DNA of 64,000 nt from Paraburkholderia aromaticivorans (GTDB taxonomy: Bacteria; Pseudomonadota; Gammaproteobacteria; Burkholderiales; Burkholderiaceae), in the NCBI RefSeq assembly GCF_012689525.1, contig NZ_CP051516.1:682001-746000 (forward strand), read 5' to 3'. The notes under the pieces were generated by a model. It saw nothing but the letters and a program-made list of their open reading frames with translations. It was not told where the DNA came from and ran no database searches. Position numbers and translations under genes: made by a program. Shown piece by piece: positions 56,301 through 64,000 of the stretch; position 1 is the first letter of the stretch, and the number at the start of each line of letters is the position of its first letter.

Positions 56301-56478
56301 GATTCCGCTCTTGCGTTCAGCGTTCTTCGGGCCCATGGCGACCGCGCTGATGGGTGGTATCACGATCGCCACGGTACTGACCATTTTCTTCCTGCCGGCG
56401 CTCTATGCGACGTGCTTCAGGATCCGGCGCGATGAGCGCGGGATGCAACCGGTTGTCGTCGAGCATACGGAGATCTGA
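53305..56478 (+). CDS. RND efflux permease (AcrB-type)
   Basis: 1057 residues, the usual HAE-RND length, with 12 helices and two large periplasmic loops. The proton-relay Asp pair is seen in LALGLLVDDAIIAVE. The periplasmic segment LPKGTVGPFFNDEFGDVYTN and PDQHIFVEISNAELTGLSI recall the TriC/MexK branch. It exports hydrophobic or amphiphilic compounds, perhaps phenolics given the neighbouring operon. It is encoded between the fusion protein and the outer-membrane factor. Confidence 0.95.
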   Translation: MNARDRETARDSAPVTPSDAEAQGEGGFNLSAWALRHQQLVIFLIGLATLFGVIGYTQLAQSEDPPFTFRTMVVKTYWPGATAREVQEQITDRIGRQLQAAPYVDNIKSYSRPGESMIFFAMKDSAPVKEVPETWYQVRKKVADIAATLPKGTVGPFFNDEFGDVYTNIYALEGDGFTPAQLHDYADQLRTILLRVPGVAKVDYFGDPDQHIFVEISNAELTGLSITPQQLAQAIDAQNIVAPVGTITTADDRVFVRPSGAFKDVQALTDTLITVNKRTFRLGDIAKITRGYDDPPVTQMRVGGQAVLGIGVTMQKGGDVISLGKALDAKAAELQAAMPAGLKLAPVSSMPHAVKHSVDEFVRSVGEAVAIVLVVSLVSLGLRTGMVVVISIPIVLAVTALCMHVFNIGLDQVSLGTLVLALGLLVDDAIIAVETMAVKLEQGWSRTHAAAFAYSSTAFPMLTGTLVTVSGFLPIALAKSSTGEYTRSIFEVSAIALIVSWFAAVVLVPLLGFHMLPERKAHWRDGAHDEHDVYNTGFYRRLSDWVTWCIERRWAVLGVTAVLFAIAMAAFTRVPQQFFPNSERPELLVDLRLPEGASFEATLREAKRLEKALDGQPAIEHFVDFVGTGAPRFYLPLDQQLRQPNFAQFVITAKSVENRDELMQWLDAKLGREFSGVRTRVARLENGPPVGFPIKLRVSGNDIATVRSIAEQVAGKVRADSRTRDVQFDWDEPAERSISFEIDQNRARELGVSSEDVSNFLAMTLSGYTVTQFRERDKLINVDLHAPKSERVDPAQLTSLAIPTPNGPVPLGSLGHVRDALEYGVIWQRDRQPTITVQADIRGNAQGIDVTRDIEHALAKQKATLPVGYRIDVGGSVEESVKGQTSINAEMPLMIIAVLTLLMIQLKSFLRTFIVVLTAPLGLIGVVAALLLFGKPFGFVALLGVIAMFGIIMRNSVILVDQIDQDIAAGYGRFDAIIGATVRRFRPIMLTAAAAVLALIPLLRSAFFGPMATALMGGITIATVLTIFFLPALYATCFRIRRDERGMQPVVVEHTEI

Positions 56479-56480
56479 TC

Positions 56481-57944
56481 ATGAAGCTTGCCTGTAAGAC
56501 ATCCGTTCTCGCCGTGGCTACGGCGCTCGCACTGGCGGCCTGCTCATTCGGTCCCAGTGGCGAGCCTCCGGTGATGCCTTCACCCGAGCACTTCGGGGCG
56601 CAGGCGCAGCCCTCGAAGACTGTTGCCGCAGGCGGTATCGCGCAGCAGTTCGATATCGGCGCGACGTCGATGCCGCAGTGGTGGCGGCTTTACCGGTCCG
56701 ACGCACTCGATGCACTCATCGATGAAGGCTTGCGCAACAGCCCGACGCTTGCAGGTGCGCAGCGAACGCTTGCGGCCGCGCAAGAGGAACTGCGCGCGCA
56801 GGTCGGTTCATCCACGCTGCCATCAGTCGACGGTGTCGCCCAGGTTGAACGCGCGCGTTCACCCGTCGTGCCGGGGCTCGGCCCTGAGCAGGTGCAGTAC
56901 AACTTTTTCGCCGGGCAGCTTCAGGCGCACTACACATTCGACTTCTTCGGCCAGACGCGTTACGCAAACTCGGCGAGCGCCGCTCGCGTGAACGTGCAGG
57001 CGTATGAACTGGAAGCGGCCCGGCGCGCGCTCGCGGCAAACATCGTCGGCACGGCGATCAATGTGGCGGCGCTCGATCGCCAGATCGCACTCACCGAACG
57101 GCTCGTCGCCGTGGCGAGCGCAACTGCAAACGAGGATCAGCAACGGTACGCGCTCGGGTCCATTTCGCATGTGCAGGCGCTCAACTCGACGCAGGATGCA
57201 GATTCGATCGCGGCGAGTCTTCCGGCCATGCGCCAGCAACGCACCTCAGCGGTCCACGCGCTGGCGGTACTGATGGGCCGGACGCCCGATAACGCACCGA
57301 CCGTTCCTGACCTCGACAGCCTGGCGTTGCCCGAGCATGTGCCCGTCGTTGTGCCGTCGGATCTGCTGCGTTCGCGTCCCGATATTCAGGCAGCCAACGC
57401 CGCCGTGAAGGCCGCCGCGGCCGACGCTGGCGCTGCTACCGCGCAACTCTTTCCGAGCCTGTCACTGACGGGCTCGATGGGCCGTGGCGGCTTTAGCTGG
57501 CCTGCGGTGCTCTCAGGCGCGGGCGGCCTCTGGGCGATCGGTGCGGGCCTGTCGCAGCCGCTCTTTCACGGTGGGGCGTTGTTCGCGCAACGCAGAGCCT
57601 CGATCGATACCTACGATGCGGCGGTTCTGCACTACAAGTCGACGGTCCTGTCGGCATTCCAGGATGTCGCGGATTCGCTTGCCGCACTGGACAACGACGC
57701 GCAGACGCTGGCATCGACCGAAAGAGCGGCACAGACAGCCCGTACGGCATTCGACGAAACGACGTCGCGCGCCCGCCTGGGTTCCCTGCCGTCAACGGCA
57801 CAGCATGCCAGCGAGCAGCGATTTCTCAATGCACAGCTTGGCGCCGTACGCGCCGGGAGCCAGCGCATGAGCGATACTGCCGCACTGTTCCAGTCGATGG
57901 GCGAAATGCCGGCCGATCCGCCGCACGTGACGTCAAGAGAATGA
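56481..57944 (+). CDS. NodT-family outer-membrane factor of the RND pump
   Basis: 487 residues. A lipobox (LAACSFGPSG) and two OEP repeats with hairpin helices (QSTL-type repeats such as LYRSDALDALIDEGLRNSP). It begins 2 bp after the permease and ends the three-gene pump. Confidence 0.93.
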   Translation: MKLACKTSVLAVATALALAACSFGPSGEPPVMPSPEHFGAQAQPSKTVAAGGIAQQFDIGATSMPQWWRLYRSDALDALIDEGLRNSPTLAGAQRTLAAAQEELRAQVGSSTLPSVDGVAQVERARSPVVPGLGPEQVQYNFFAGQLQAHYTFDFFGQTRYANSASAARVNVQAYELEAARRALAANIVGTAINVAALDRQIALTERLVAVASATANEDQQRYALGSISHVQALNSTQDADSIAASLPAMRQQRTSAVHALAVLMGRTPDNAPTVPDLDSLALPEHVPVVVPSDLLRSRPDIQAANAAVKAAAADAGAATAQLFPSLSLTGSMGRGGFSWPAVLSGAGGLWAIGAGLSQPLFHGGALFAQRRASIDTYDAAVLHYKSTVLSAFQDVADSLAALDNDAQTLASTERAAQTARTAFDETTSRARLGSLPSTAQHASEQRFLNAQLGAVRAGSQRMSDTAALFQSMGEMPADPPHVTSRE

Positions 57945-58374
57945 ACTTGATTCCGTCAGGTCGGGGAGCGTCGCGATGAACCGGTTCGCACGCCATTGGG
58001 TGACGCTTGCGGTGCCAGGTCAGCCCGGACCAGTTCGTTATGCAAGAAAGAGGGTACGCCGTCGGCTTAAGGAATTGAGCCGGCGCTATCGCCTGCGCCG
58101 GATGGCGACGAATTTCTCCGCTTGTCGCGTCCCAGTATGGAACATCTGAATCTGATTGCCTGCCACGAGTGCGATCTGCTATTGCGCAAGCTTCCACGGC
58201 TGCAGGGCCTTGCACGCGCTGCGGAGCGGGGCTGAAAGGAATGCATCGCACCGGCGGTTGAATGGAGTCCAGACCCAGAAACAGATTCATAGACAAGACC
58301 AGCCGGAAAGCACCGTCGCTCATCGTGCCGGGGCGATGGCTCCAATCCCGTCACTTACCTTATCGTCGCCCGCC
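57945..58374. other. Intergenic region with PqiA fossil
   Basis: 430 bp between the RND operon and the second TetR gene, which converge. It holds the PqiA-like remnant at 58137-58260; nothing else is recognised. Confidence 0.4.
58137..58260 (+). pseudogene. Frameshifted PqiA N-terminal zinc-ribbon remnant
   Basis: An ATG frame reads MEHLNLIACHECDLLLRKLP, the CHECD opening of PqiA-type proteins, then shifts. In the next frame TRCGAGLKGMHRTGG supplies the second Cys pair before a stop. The membrane domains of PqiA are missing. It is a decayed fragment, not a working gene. Confidence 0.68.
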
Positions 58375-59130
58375 TCATTCCCCATCGACTTGCGCCTCGA
58401 CGAGCGGTAACGCTCGCATTGCAATCTTCTCCGCTTCCGCGCGCTTGAGCCCGAGTGTTTGCAGAAGCGCTGCTGCCGTGCGCTCGGCGAAGTGCTCTCC
58501 GCTGAAACCAAGTTCGTCGAGCAGTTGCGCCGCCGGCGCGCCCGGCGCGACGAAATTCAGTTCGGCCGCGATTGCCGCGAGCACGGTGCCGCCCACCGAA
58601 AGAAAGCCGATGAAGGGGTCGGCGACCATAAAGCGCTTGGCGGCGATGCCATTTCCGATATCTCGCAGCAGCCGCTGACCCAGCCCGCGGCTCAGCATGC
58701 CCGCCGAAAACCCTTCGCGTATCAGGAAGCGTCCCCAGACGGGATCGCGCCGCGCACGCATCAGGGTATGACGCACCGAGACGGCGATCACTTCTGCGGG
58801 GTCGGACAGGCCCCCCGCGAGGCGATCGAGCATGTCGGCGAATTCCTCGAACACGTTGTCCACAAGCGTCGCGTAGATGACTTCTTTCGACTCGAAGTGG
58901 TTGTAGAACGAGCCGAAGCCGACGTCGGCGGCCTCGGTAATTTCGTTGATAGCTACGCCTTCCATGCCCTTTTCGGCCATCAACTTCAAGGCAGCGTCGA
59001 GCAGGCGGGTGCGCGTTTCGCGCTTGCGACGCGCGCCACGCGGCTCGCGTTCTTCGGGAACGGCAACCGGGGAGACGGACGCCGCACGGGTAGGGCGCTT
59101 TGCTGTCGGGCGATTTGAAGTGTTCGGCAT
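58375..59130 (-). CDS. TetR-family repressor B (twin of the one at 50965)
   Basis: 251 residues from the ATG at 59130, which aligns with the start of its twin (MPNTSNRP against MPDTPNSR). The helix-turn-helix VAINEITEAADVGFGSFYNH differs from the twin at one residue (Glu for Asp), so both may bind the same DNA. The ligand domains differ more. It faces the aromatic catabolic operon and the shared-type promoter at 59179. Confidence 0.92.
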   Translation of the reverse strand: MPNTSNRPTAKRPTRAASVSPVAVPEEREPRGARRKRETRTRLLDAALKLMAEKGMEGVAINEITEAADVGFGSFYNHFESKEVIYATLVDNVFEEFADMLDRLAGGLSDPAEVIAVSVRHTLMRARRDPVWGRFLIREGFSAGMLSRGLGQRLLRDIGNGIAAKRFMVADPFIGFLSVGGTVLAAIAAELNFVAPGAPAAQLLDELGFSGEHFAERTAAALLQTLGLKRAEAEKIAMRALPLVEAQVDGE

Positions 59131-59178
59131 GATCGGTCCAGTTTTGGCCATACCGAAGTATAGATGCTATTGTCTATG

Positions 59179-59211
59179 TTGACAAAACACTCAATTATGA
59201 ATTTAATGTCA
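59179..59211 (+). promoter_or_regulatory. Aromatic operon promoter with TGACA/TGTCA arms
   Basis: TTGACA (59179-59184) and TTTAAT (59202-59207) are 17 bp apart. TGACA and TGTCA flank the spacer as inverted arms 22 bp apart, and TTGTC-TATGTT-GACAA overlaps the -35. Much of the spacer and the AATGTCA end match the promoter at 51743. Confidence 0.7.
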
Positions 59212-59252
59212 TTAACGGACGCCTAGCGCCGGTCTAACAAACAACAGACGGA

Positions 59253-60950
59253 GTGACTGTGGAGACAGCAGCAAAAGATGGTTCCGCGCCTTGCAGCCGG
59301 GAAGGCGAGGGTCGTGCGCCGATTGAGGCATTGCCGTCGGCCGTAGATGTTTTATTGGTGGGTTGCGGACCGGTGGGTGCCACGATTGCGAATCTGTTGG
59401 CACGACACGGCGTGAACGTGATGGTTGTCGACAGGTCGACTGAGGTATTCATGGCGCCCCGTGCGATCGCGCTCGATAACGAAGCGCTGCGCATCCTTCA
59501 GCTTGCCGGCGTTGAGGAGAGCGATTTCGAGACGATTGCCATACCGTACGTCCGCATGCGATCGCCCATGCTGGGCCTGTTCGGCAGGGTGAATTCGCTG
59601 GGCAGTCTGGATGGCCACCCGAAGCTCGTCACCTTCTACCAGCCAGACCTGGAGCGGTGTCTGCGCGCCCGGCTCGAGACATACGACTGTGCGCATATCG
59701 CATTGGGGGTCGAGCTCAAGAGCTTCACGGAGGAACGGGATCACGTGTTCGCATCGTTAGATCTTGGCCAGGGGCGCACTCATCTGGTACGGGCTCGCTA
59801 TCTGGTTGGCGCGGACGGGGCGAGTTCATTGGTACGTCAGCTTATCGGGCAGGAATTCAAGGGCAAGACGTTCGCCGAGGACTGGCTGATCGTCGATGCC
59901 CGCCACGTACCGCGTCCGATCGATCACATCGAGTTCATCTGCGATCACCGTCGGCCGATCCCACATATGGTCGCGCCTGGCGGCCGTGAACGCTGGGAAT
60001 TCATGCTCCGGCCTGGCGAGAATCGCGAGGAAATGGAGTCCGAGACGCGTATCCGCGAATTGCTTTCCCCCTGGGGCAATGTGGAAGACATGATCATCGA
60101 GCGCAAGGCCGTGTATCGCTTCCATGCGCGCGCTGTCGATGCATTCAGCAAGGGCCGGGTGTTCCTGGCTGGCGACGCGGCCCACATCACGCCGCCATTT
60201 GTCGGGCAGGGGTTGGTAGCAGGTCTTCGGGACGCTGCCAACCTTTGCTGGAAGCTCGCATGGGTGGTGCAAGGACGTGCCGATCCAGGGATTCTCGATA
60301 CCTATGACGAGGAGCGGCGCCCGCACGCGAAGGCGATGATCAACCTCGCGAAGTTCATGGGCAAGCTGGTCATGCCCCGAAGCAGTGTCGTCGCCTTATT
60401 CACTCACGGGTTCATGCGTCTGTCGAGACTGGTGCCGCGCCTGCGCGCGCAATTCGAGGAGTTGCAGATCAAGCCGAAGAATGCATTCCGTCGAGGGCTG
60501 TTCGTTAAGGGCCGCTCGTCGGCGAAGCTCGTTCGTGGCGCTGTCATCGCGCAAGGCTGGGTGAGAGGTTCGGATGGCACCACCCGTCTGAGCGACGACG
60601 TGCTCGGACAGGGCCTCACGCTGATCGGGTTCGGCGTGGATGCGGCGGCTGCGCTCGAGCCCGCGACCGCCGCAGCGTTTGCGCGTGCCGGAGGCAGTGT
60701 TGTCCAGATTGCCCATCGGGGGCAACGGCTGCATCTTGCCTCGCGCGACAGCTGGGAAGACCTCGAAGGCGTATTTCTTCCCGGGCTGGTGCCTTTCGGG
60801 TGGGCTGCCGTAGTCCGGCCCGACAAGACGATCGTCCACGACGGTCCGGCCACGGACGCAAACCGTATCGTGCGCGAGAGTCTTGCCTTGCTGGGTAATC
60901 CCGTGAGCGTGCGGACACCGGAAGTCGAAACCGCTATTCGAACCGCCTGA
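59253..60950 (+). CDS. FAD-dependent aromatic hydroxylase (MhpA-like)
   Basis: 565 residues from a GTG; a second GTG two codons on has better ribosome-binding spacing. FAD motifs are present: GCGPVGATIANLLARHG (GxGxxG), VGADGASSLVR (DG motif), and VFLAGDAAHITPPFVGQG (GD motif). The length and layout match 3-(3-hydroxyphenyl)propionate hydroxylases, which add an ortho hydroxyl to a phenolic acid. It should form the catechol substrate for the next enzyme. Confidence 0.9.
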   Translation: MTVETAAKDGSAPCSREGEGRAPIEALPSAVDVLLVGCGPVGATIANLLARHGVNVMVVDRSTEVFMAPRAIALDNEALRILQLAGVEESDFETIAIPYVRMRSPMLGLFGRVNSLGSLDGHPKLVTFYQPDLERCLRARLETYDCAHIALGVELKSFTEERDHVFASLDLGQGRTHLVRARYLVGADGASSLVRQLIGQEFKGKTFAEDWLIVDARHVPRPIDHIEFICDHRRPIPHMVAPGGRERWEFMLRPGENREEMESETRIRELLSPWGNVEDMIIERKAVYRFHARAVDAFSKGRVFLAGDAAHITPPFVGQGLVAGLRDAANLCWKLAWVVQGRADPGILDTYDEERRPHAKAMINLAKFMGKLVMPRSSVVALFTHGFMRLSRLVPRLRAQFEELQIKPKNAFRRGLFVKGRSSAKLVRGAVIAQGWVRGSDGTTRLSDDVLGQGLTLIGFGVDAAAALEPATAAAFARAGGSVVQIAHRGQRLHLASRDSWEDLEGVFLPGLVPFGWAAVVRPDKTIVHDGPATDANRIVRESLALLGNPVSVRTPEVETAIRTA

Positions 60951-60963
60951 TTTCTTATCCGTT

Positions 60964-62034
60964 ATGAAACTGACCACTGCACAGCCGGCTCGTCACCCTG
61001 ATCCCACGACGAAAGCGTCGGCATTAGCCTATCTGATATTCGACCGGCCGGACCTCGGGAAAGCCGAACAGTTTCTCAATGATTTCGGGCTACAGACCGT
61101 ATCGCGAGGTGAAGCGCTATTGCTTCTGCGGGGAACGGGCGCTGCGCATTTTTGCTATGTCGTCCGGAAGGCGCCGAAATCCCGGTTCGTTGGTTTCGGG
61201 CTACAGGTCGACAGCAGGGCCGATCTTGATGCACTTGCACTGCTGCCAGGCGCCTCCGAGGCCGAACGGTCGTCCTTGCCAGGTGGCGGCTATATCGTAC
61301 GGTTGACCGACCCTTCCGGGTTTCGCGTCGATGCAATATGGGGCCAGGCGCCAGCATCAACCCTATCCCATCGACCGCCATTGCCGTTTAACTCTGTGGA
61401 TGCGGCCGTCCGGATTAACGGGACGCAGCGTCCGCCTGAGTGCTCACCCGAAGTTATCCGGCTCGGGCATATCGTGCTCGAACTCGCCGACTATCAGGAA
61501 ACCTGCGCATGGTATACGCAGCATTTCGGCTTCATCCCGAGCGATGTGCAGGTGCTTCCCGATGGCTCACCCGTCGTCGCGTTCATGCGGCTCGATCTTG
61601 GTGACAAGCCGGCCGATCACCATACGCTCGCGCTTGCACAAGGCTTCCTGCCCACCTACAGCCATAGCGCCTACGAAGTCGTCGATGCAGACGCGGTCGG
61701 CATGGGCCAGCGTGTCCTGCGCGAGAAGGGCTGGACGCACGCGTGGGGAATCGGACGCCATATCCTGGGCAGTCAGATCTTCGACTACTGGCAGGACGCG
61801 TGGGGCGACAAGCACGAGCACTATTGCGACGGCGATCTTTTTACGTCCGATGCGACGACCGGTGTCCATGGCGTGAGCCGTGAGGCGATGGCGCAATGGG
61901 GACCGACAATGCCGCGCAGTTTCACAAAACCCAAATTCACGCCCACGAGCATCGTGGCGCTATTCAGGAACCTGCGTCGCAGCCCCGACCTGACGCTGAG
62001 CAAGCTGCGCTCGCTGGCAAAGATTTTCGCCTGA
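60964..62034 (+). CDS. Extradiol-type (VOC) ring-cleavage dioxygenase
   Basis: 356 residues with two VOC modules. The C-terminal module has the three expected metal ligands: His in RLGHIVLEL, His in YSHSAYEVV, and Glu in KHEHYCDGD. This matches type-I extradiol dioxygenases such as 2,3-dihydroxybiphenyl dioxygenases, which cut the catechol ring next to the hydroxyls. It starts 13 bp after the hydroxylase gene. Confidence 0.85.
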   Translation: MKLTTAQPARHPDPTTKASALAYLIFDRPDLGKAEQFLNDFGLQTVSRGEALLLLRGTGAAHFCYVVRKAPKSRFVGFGLQVDSRADLDALALLPGASEAERSSLPGGGYIVRLTDPSGFRVDAIWGQAPASTLSHRPPLPFNSVDAAVRINGTQRPPECSPEVIRLGHIVLELADYQETCAWYTQHFGFIPSDVQVLPDGSPVVAFMRLDLGDKPADHHTLALAQGFLPTYSHSAYEVVDADAVGMGQRVLREKGWTHAWGIGRHILGSQIFDYWQDAWGDKHEHYCDGDLFTSDATTGVHGVSREAMAQWGPTMPRSFTKPKFTPTSIVALFRNLRRSPDLTLSKLRSLAKIFA

Positions 62035-62068
62035 ACCAATCCCTTCCATAGAATCCGGAGATCGAAAA

Positions 62069-63025
62069 ATGGCACTTCACGTTCTGCATTATTTGCATCA
62101 AGGCCGCGCCCAGTGGGGCGTTGTCGCTAATGGCGCTATCACGCCGATTCCCGGCGAGTACAAGTCGACTGCCGAGTTTATCGAGGCCAATCCGGTTGAA
62201 CGGCTGCTGTTGCTAGACGGCCCGACGATTCCCGAATCGGAAGTGCAATGGTTGTCGCCCGTAACCGCCAATCAGCAGTTCATCTGCCAGGGCGCGAATT
62301 ATCGCCAGCATATGATCGAGTCCGGCATGGACCCGGATGTGAAGAAATTCAACATGATCTTCACGAAGGCGACGAGCTGCGTCGTTCCGGCCGACTCGCC
62401 CGTGGTTAAACCAGACGGGGTGCAGTTCCTCGACTACGAAATCGAACTCGGTCTCATCCTCAAACGCGACGTTACGTCCCGCGAAACTGTCACCGAGGAG
62501 AATCTGCATGACTACATCGCCGGCGCCGTAATCGTCAACGACTATTCCGCGCGCGATATCCAGATTCCACAAATGCAGTTCTACAAGGGCAAGAGCTATC
62601 GCACATTTGGTCCTGTCGGCCCTTACCTTTGCCTCCTGGAGAAACAGGATATTTCAAAGCTGAAGGAACTCGTGCTGACGCTGACGGTGAACGGAACGGT
62701 CCGGCAGAATGACTCCACGGCGGGCCTGGTCTTCGGTCCGGCAGAGACCTTGACGGAGCTCTCAGGCATACACGACCTGCGCGCCGGGGACCTGCTCGCG
62801 ACCGGCACGCCTTCCGGCTGCGCACTGAGCATTCCGTCGCCCGAGAAGCAACGCGCTGCGGCGCAGCTTCCTGACGCGGAGAAATGGCGTCTTTTCCTGA
62901 AGATGCAGGAGGAAAGGCCACAGTACCTGCGCGTGGGTGACGTCGTCGAGGCGCATATCGCCAGCTATGACCGCTCGATCAATCTGGGCGTACAGCGCAA
63001 CGTCGTTATGGAACCGGCGGCATGA
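62069..63025 (+). CDS. Fumarylacetoacetate hydrolase-family enzyme
   Basis: 318 residues. The FAH metal site is seen in FLDYEIELGLIL (ExE) and VNDYSARDIQ, with KSYRTFGPVGP in the active-site loop. Such enzymes hydrolyse or decarboxylate ring-cleavage products. It fits the step after extradiol cleavage. The stop overlaps the start of the ligase by 4 bp. Confidence 0.9.
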   Translation: MALHVLHYLHQGRAQWGVVANGAITPIPGEYKSTAEFIEANPVERLLLLDGPTIPESEVQWLSPVTANQQFICQGANYRQHMIESGMDPDVKKFNMIFTKATSCVVPADSPVVKPDGVQFLDYEIELGLILKRDVTSRETVTEENLHDYIAGAVIVNDYSARDIQIPQMQFYKGKSYRTFGPVGPYLCLLEKQDISKLKELVLTLTVNGTVRQNDSTAGLVFGPAETLTELSGIHDLRAGDLLATGTPSGCALSIPSPEKQRAAAQLPDAEKWRLFLKMQEERPQYLRVGDVVEAHIASYDRSINLGVQRNVVMEPAA

Positions 63026-64000
63026 AAGGCGTCGCAAACGTACAGGATGTCCTTGCCATTGAAACGCGGGGGCAACCGGCGGATCTTCCGTCGAGTACCT
63101 TCGAGATGATCTGTCGGGGCGCGGCCATCAATCCAGTGGCACCCGCACTTTCGTTCTTTGCAACGGCTGACGACCACCAGAACGCTGAGTGCTGGACCTA
63201 TAGTGAACTCGTGCGCGATGTCACGCGCACCGCCAACATGTTTGCGCGCCTGGGAGTACAGCGGGACGCGGTTGTCGCATACGTTCTGCCCAACCTCCCT
63301 GAAACGCATTTTGTGATCTGGGGTGGGGAAGCTGCCGGGATTGTCTGCGCGATCAATCCACTGCTTGAGAGTGAAGCCATTGGTGAACTGCTCAACGCTT
63401 CCTGCGCGAGCGTGCTTGTAACCCTGGCGCCATTTCCCGGAACCGACCTTTGGCAGAAGGTGCAAGCGGTGCTGCACAAGCTCCCTTGCCTGCAGCATCT
63501 GGTGCTCGTGAATCCGGCCGACCGTATGCCGGGCGAAAAGGGTTTCGCGGCCCGGGCGCTTCAACGTGGCGAGTGTTCAAAACTGCATGGGCCTGGAGGC
63601 GTTCATAGTGCGGTTCCTTCGCACGTCGGCATCCACGATTTTGGCACCGCCATTGCGGGAGAGTCCGGGGTGGCGCTCAGCAGCGCACGTCGAACGAGCA
63701 TCGACGATGTATCGTCCTTCTTCTGCACAGGCGGCACCACGGGACTGCCGAAGATTGCGGTTCGGCGGCACGGCAATGAGGTGGCCAATGCGTGGAACGC
63801 AGGTCAATTCTTCGGCGAAAGCATTGGCCCGGGGAAGACGATTTTTTGTGGGTTGCCGCTTTTCCACGTCAACGCCGTGATCGTGACAGGTCTGCTTGCG
63901 TTCTCGCGTGGCGCCCACGTCGTGCTCGGCACACCGCAAGGTTATCGGGGCGAAGGCGTTGTCAAGCGTTTCTGGGAAATCGTCGAGCACTACCGCATCA
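63022..64000 (+). CDS. AMP-dependent acyl-CoA ligase, 3' end cut by window edge
   Basis: Open from the ATG at 63022 to the right edge (326 codons). The nucleotide loop is FFCTGGTTGLPK, and GLPLFHVNAV is the usual second motif. The N-terminal domain WTYSELVRDVTRTANMFARL matches acyl-CoA synthetases. It likely activates an aromatic or ring-cleavage acid for the same pathway. The four-base overlap with the upstream gene shows tight coupling. Confidence 0.9.
   Translation, partial: MKGVANVQDVLAIETRGQPADLPSSTFEMICRGAAINPVAPALSFFATADDHQNAECWTYSELVRDVTRTANMFARLGVQRDAVVAYVLPNLPETHFVIWGGEAAGIVCAINPLLESEAIGELLNASCASVLVTLAPFPGTDLWQKVQAVLHKLPCLQHLVLVNPADRMPGEKGFAARALQRGECSKLHGPGGVHSAVPSHVGIHDFGTAIAGESGVALSSARRTSIDDVSSFFCTGGTTGLPKIAVRRHGNEVANAWNAGQFFGESIGPGKTIFCGLPLFHVNAVIVTGLLAFSRGAHVVLGTPQGYRGEGVVKRFWEIVEHYRI

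Overview
The window is 64 kb of GC-rich DNA that looks like the chromosome or chromid of a Burkholderiaceae bacterium, most likely Paraburkholderia, Caballeronia or Burkholderia. The basis is family content: DUF1840, DUF3331, the C-terminal 'YGACMQARGY' secreted-protein type, YtcA-MdtNOP, many NodT-type outer-membrane factors, and dense TetR/MarR/HxlR control. The genus is inferred from families, not from a marker gene. No rRNA, tRNA, CRISPR array or intact insertion sequence was recognised.

Layout. 0-3.7 kb: an edge-truncated zinc-ribbon protein, small secreted proteins, and a leftward set of DUF4142 protein, cupredoxin, ECF sigma factor and a lectin-like secreted protein. 3.9-9.5 kb: a stress/ion block with a MarR regulator and ClC channel, an HPP-CBS membrane protein, DUF1840, small membrane proteins and a universal stress protein. 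MarR-type palindromes recur in its promoters. 9.7-15.2 kb: a leftward tripartite ABC efflux operon (membrane fusion protein, ATPase, permease, outer-membrane factor) with a divergent CecR-like TetR repressor. 16.1-21.1 kb: a rightward ytcA-mdtNOP efflux operon. 21-26.5 kb: a methyltransferase, a broken glyoxalase, a HAD-UbiA fusion and a GT-C glycosyltransferase.

26.5-41 kb is accessory in character. It holds small orphan genes, a two-zinc-ribbon protein, and a metabolic/transport block: Na+/H+ antiporter, alginate-export-type porin, DUF1275, secreted glyoxalase-like protein, DoxX, YtcJ-like amidohydrolase and XapX. A divergent YcaC-like hydrolase and a second XapX follow, then a fossil of a TnsD/TniQ transposition protein and a CPBP-family protein. 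41-45.4 kb: an isochorismatase-like hydrolase plus aldehyde dehydrogenase pair, a divergent HxlR regulator with two identical-arm operators, and a D-cysteine desulfhydrase-like enzyme next to an IS6-family fossil. 46-50.8 kb: a DEAD-box helicase, an ABC-F protein and a periplasmic binding protein.

51-64 kb is one regulatory unit. Two closely related TetR repressors each face a rightward operon. The first operon is a complete RND pump. The second is an aromatic ring-cleavage pathway (flavin hydroxylase, extradiol-type dioxygenase, fumarylacetoacetate-hydrolase-family enzyme, acyl-CoA ligase) that runs off the right edge. Their promoters are nearly superimposable, which suggests coordinated detoxification by export and degradation of a related aromatic compound. 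This twin-TetR module and the MarR palindrome regulon are the two most interesting systems here.
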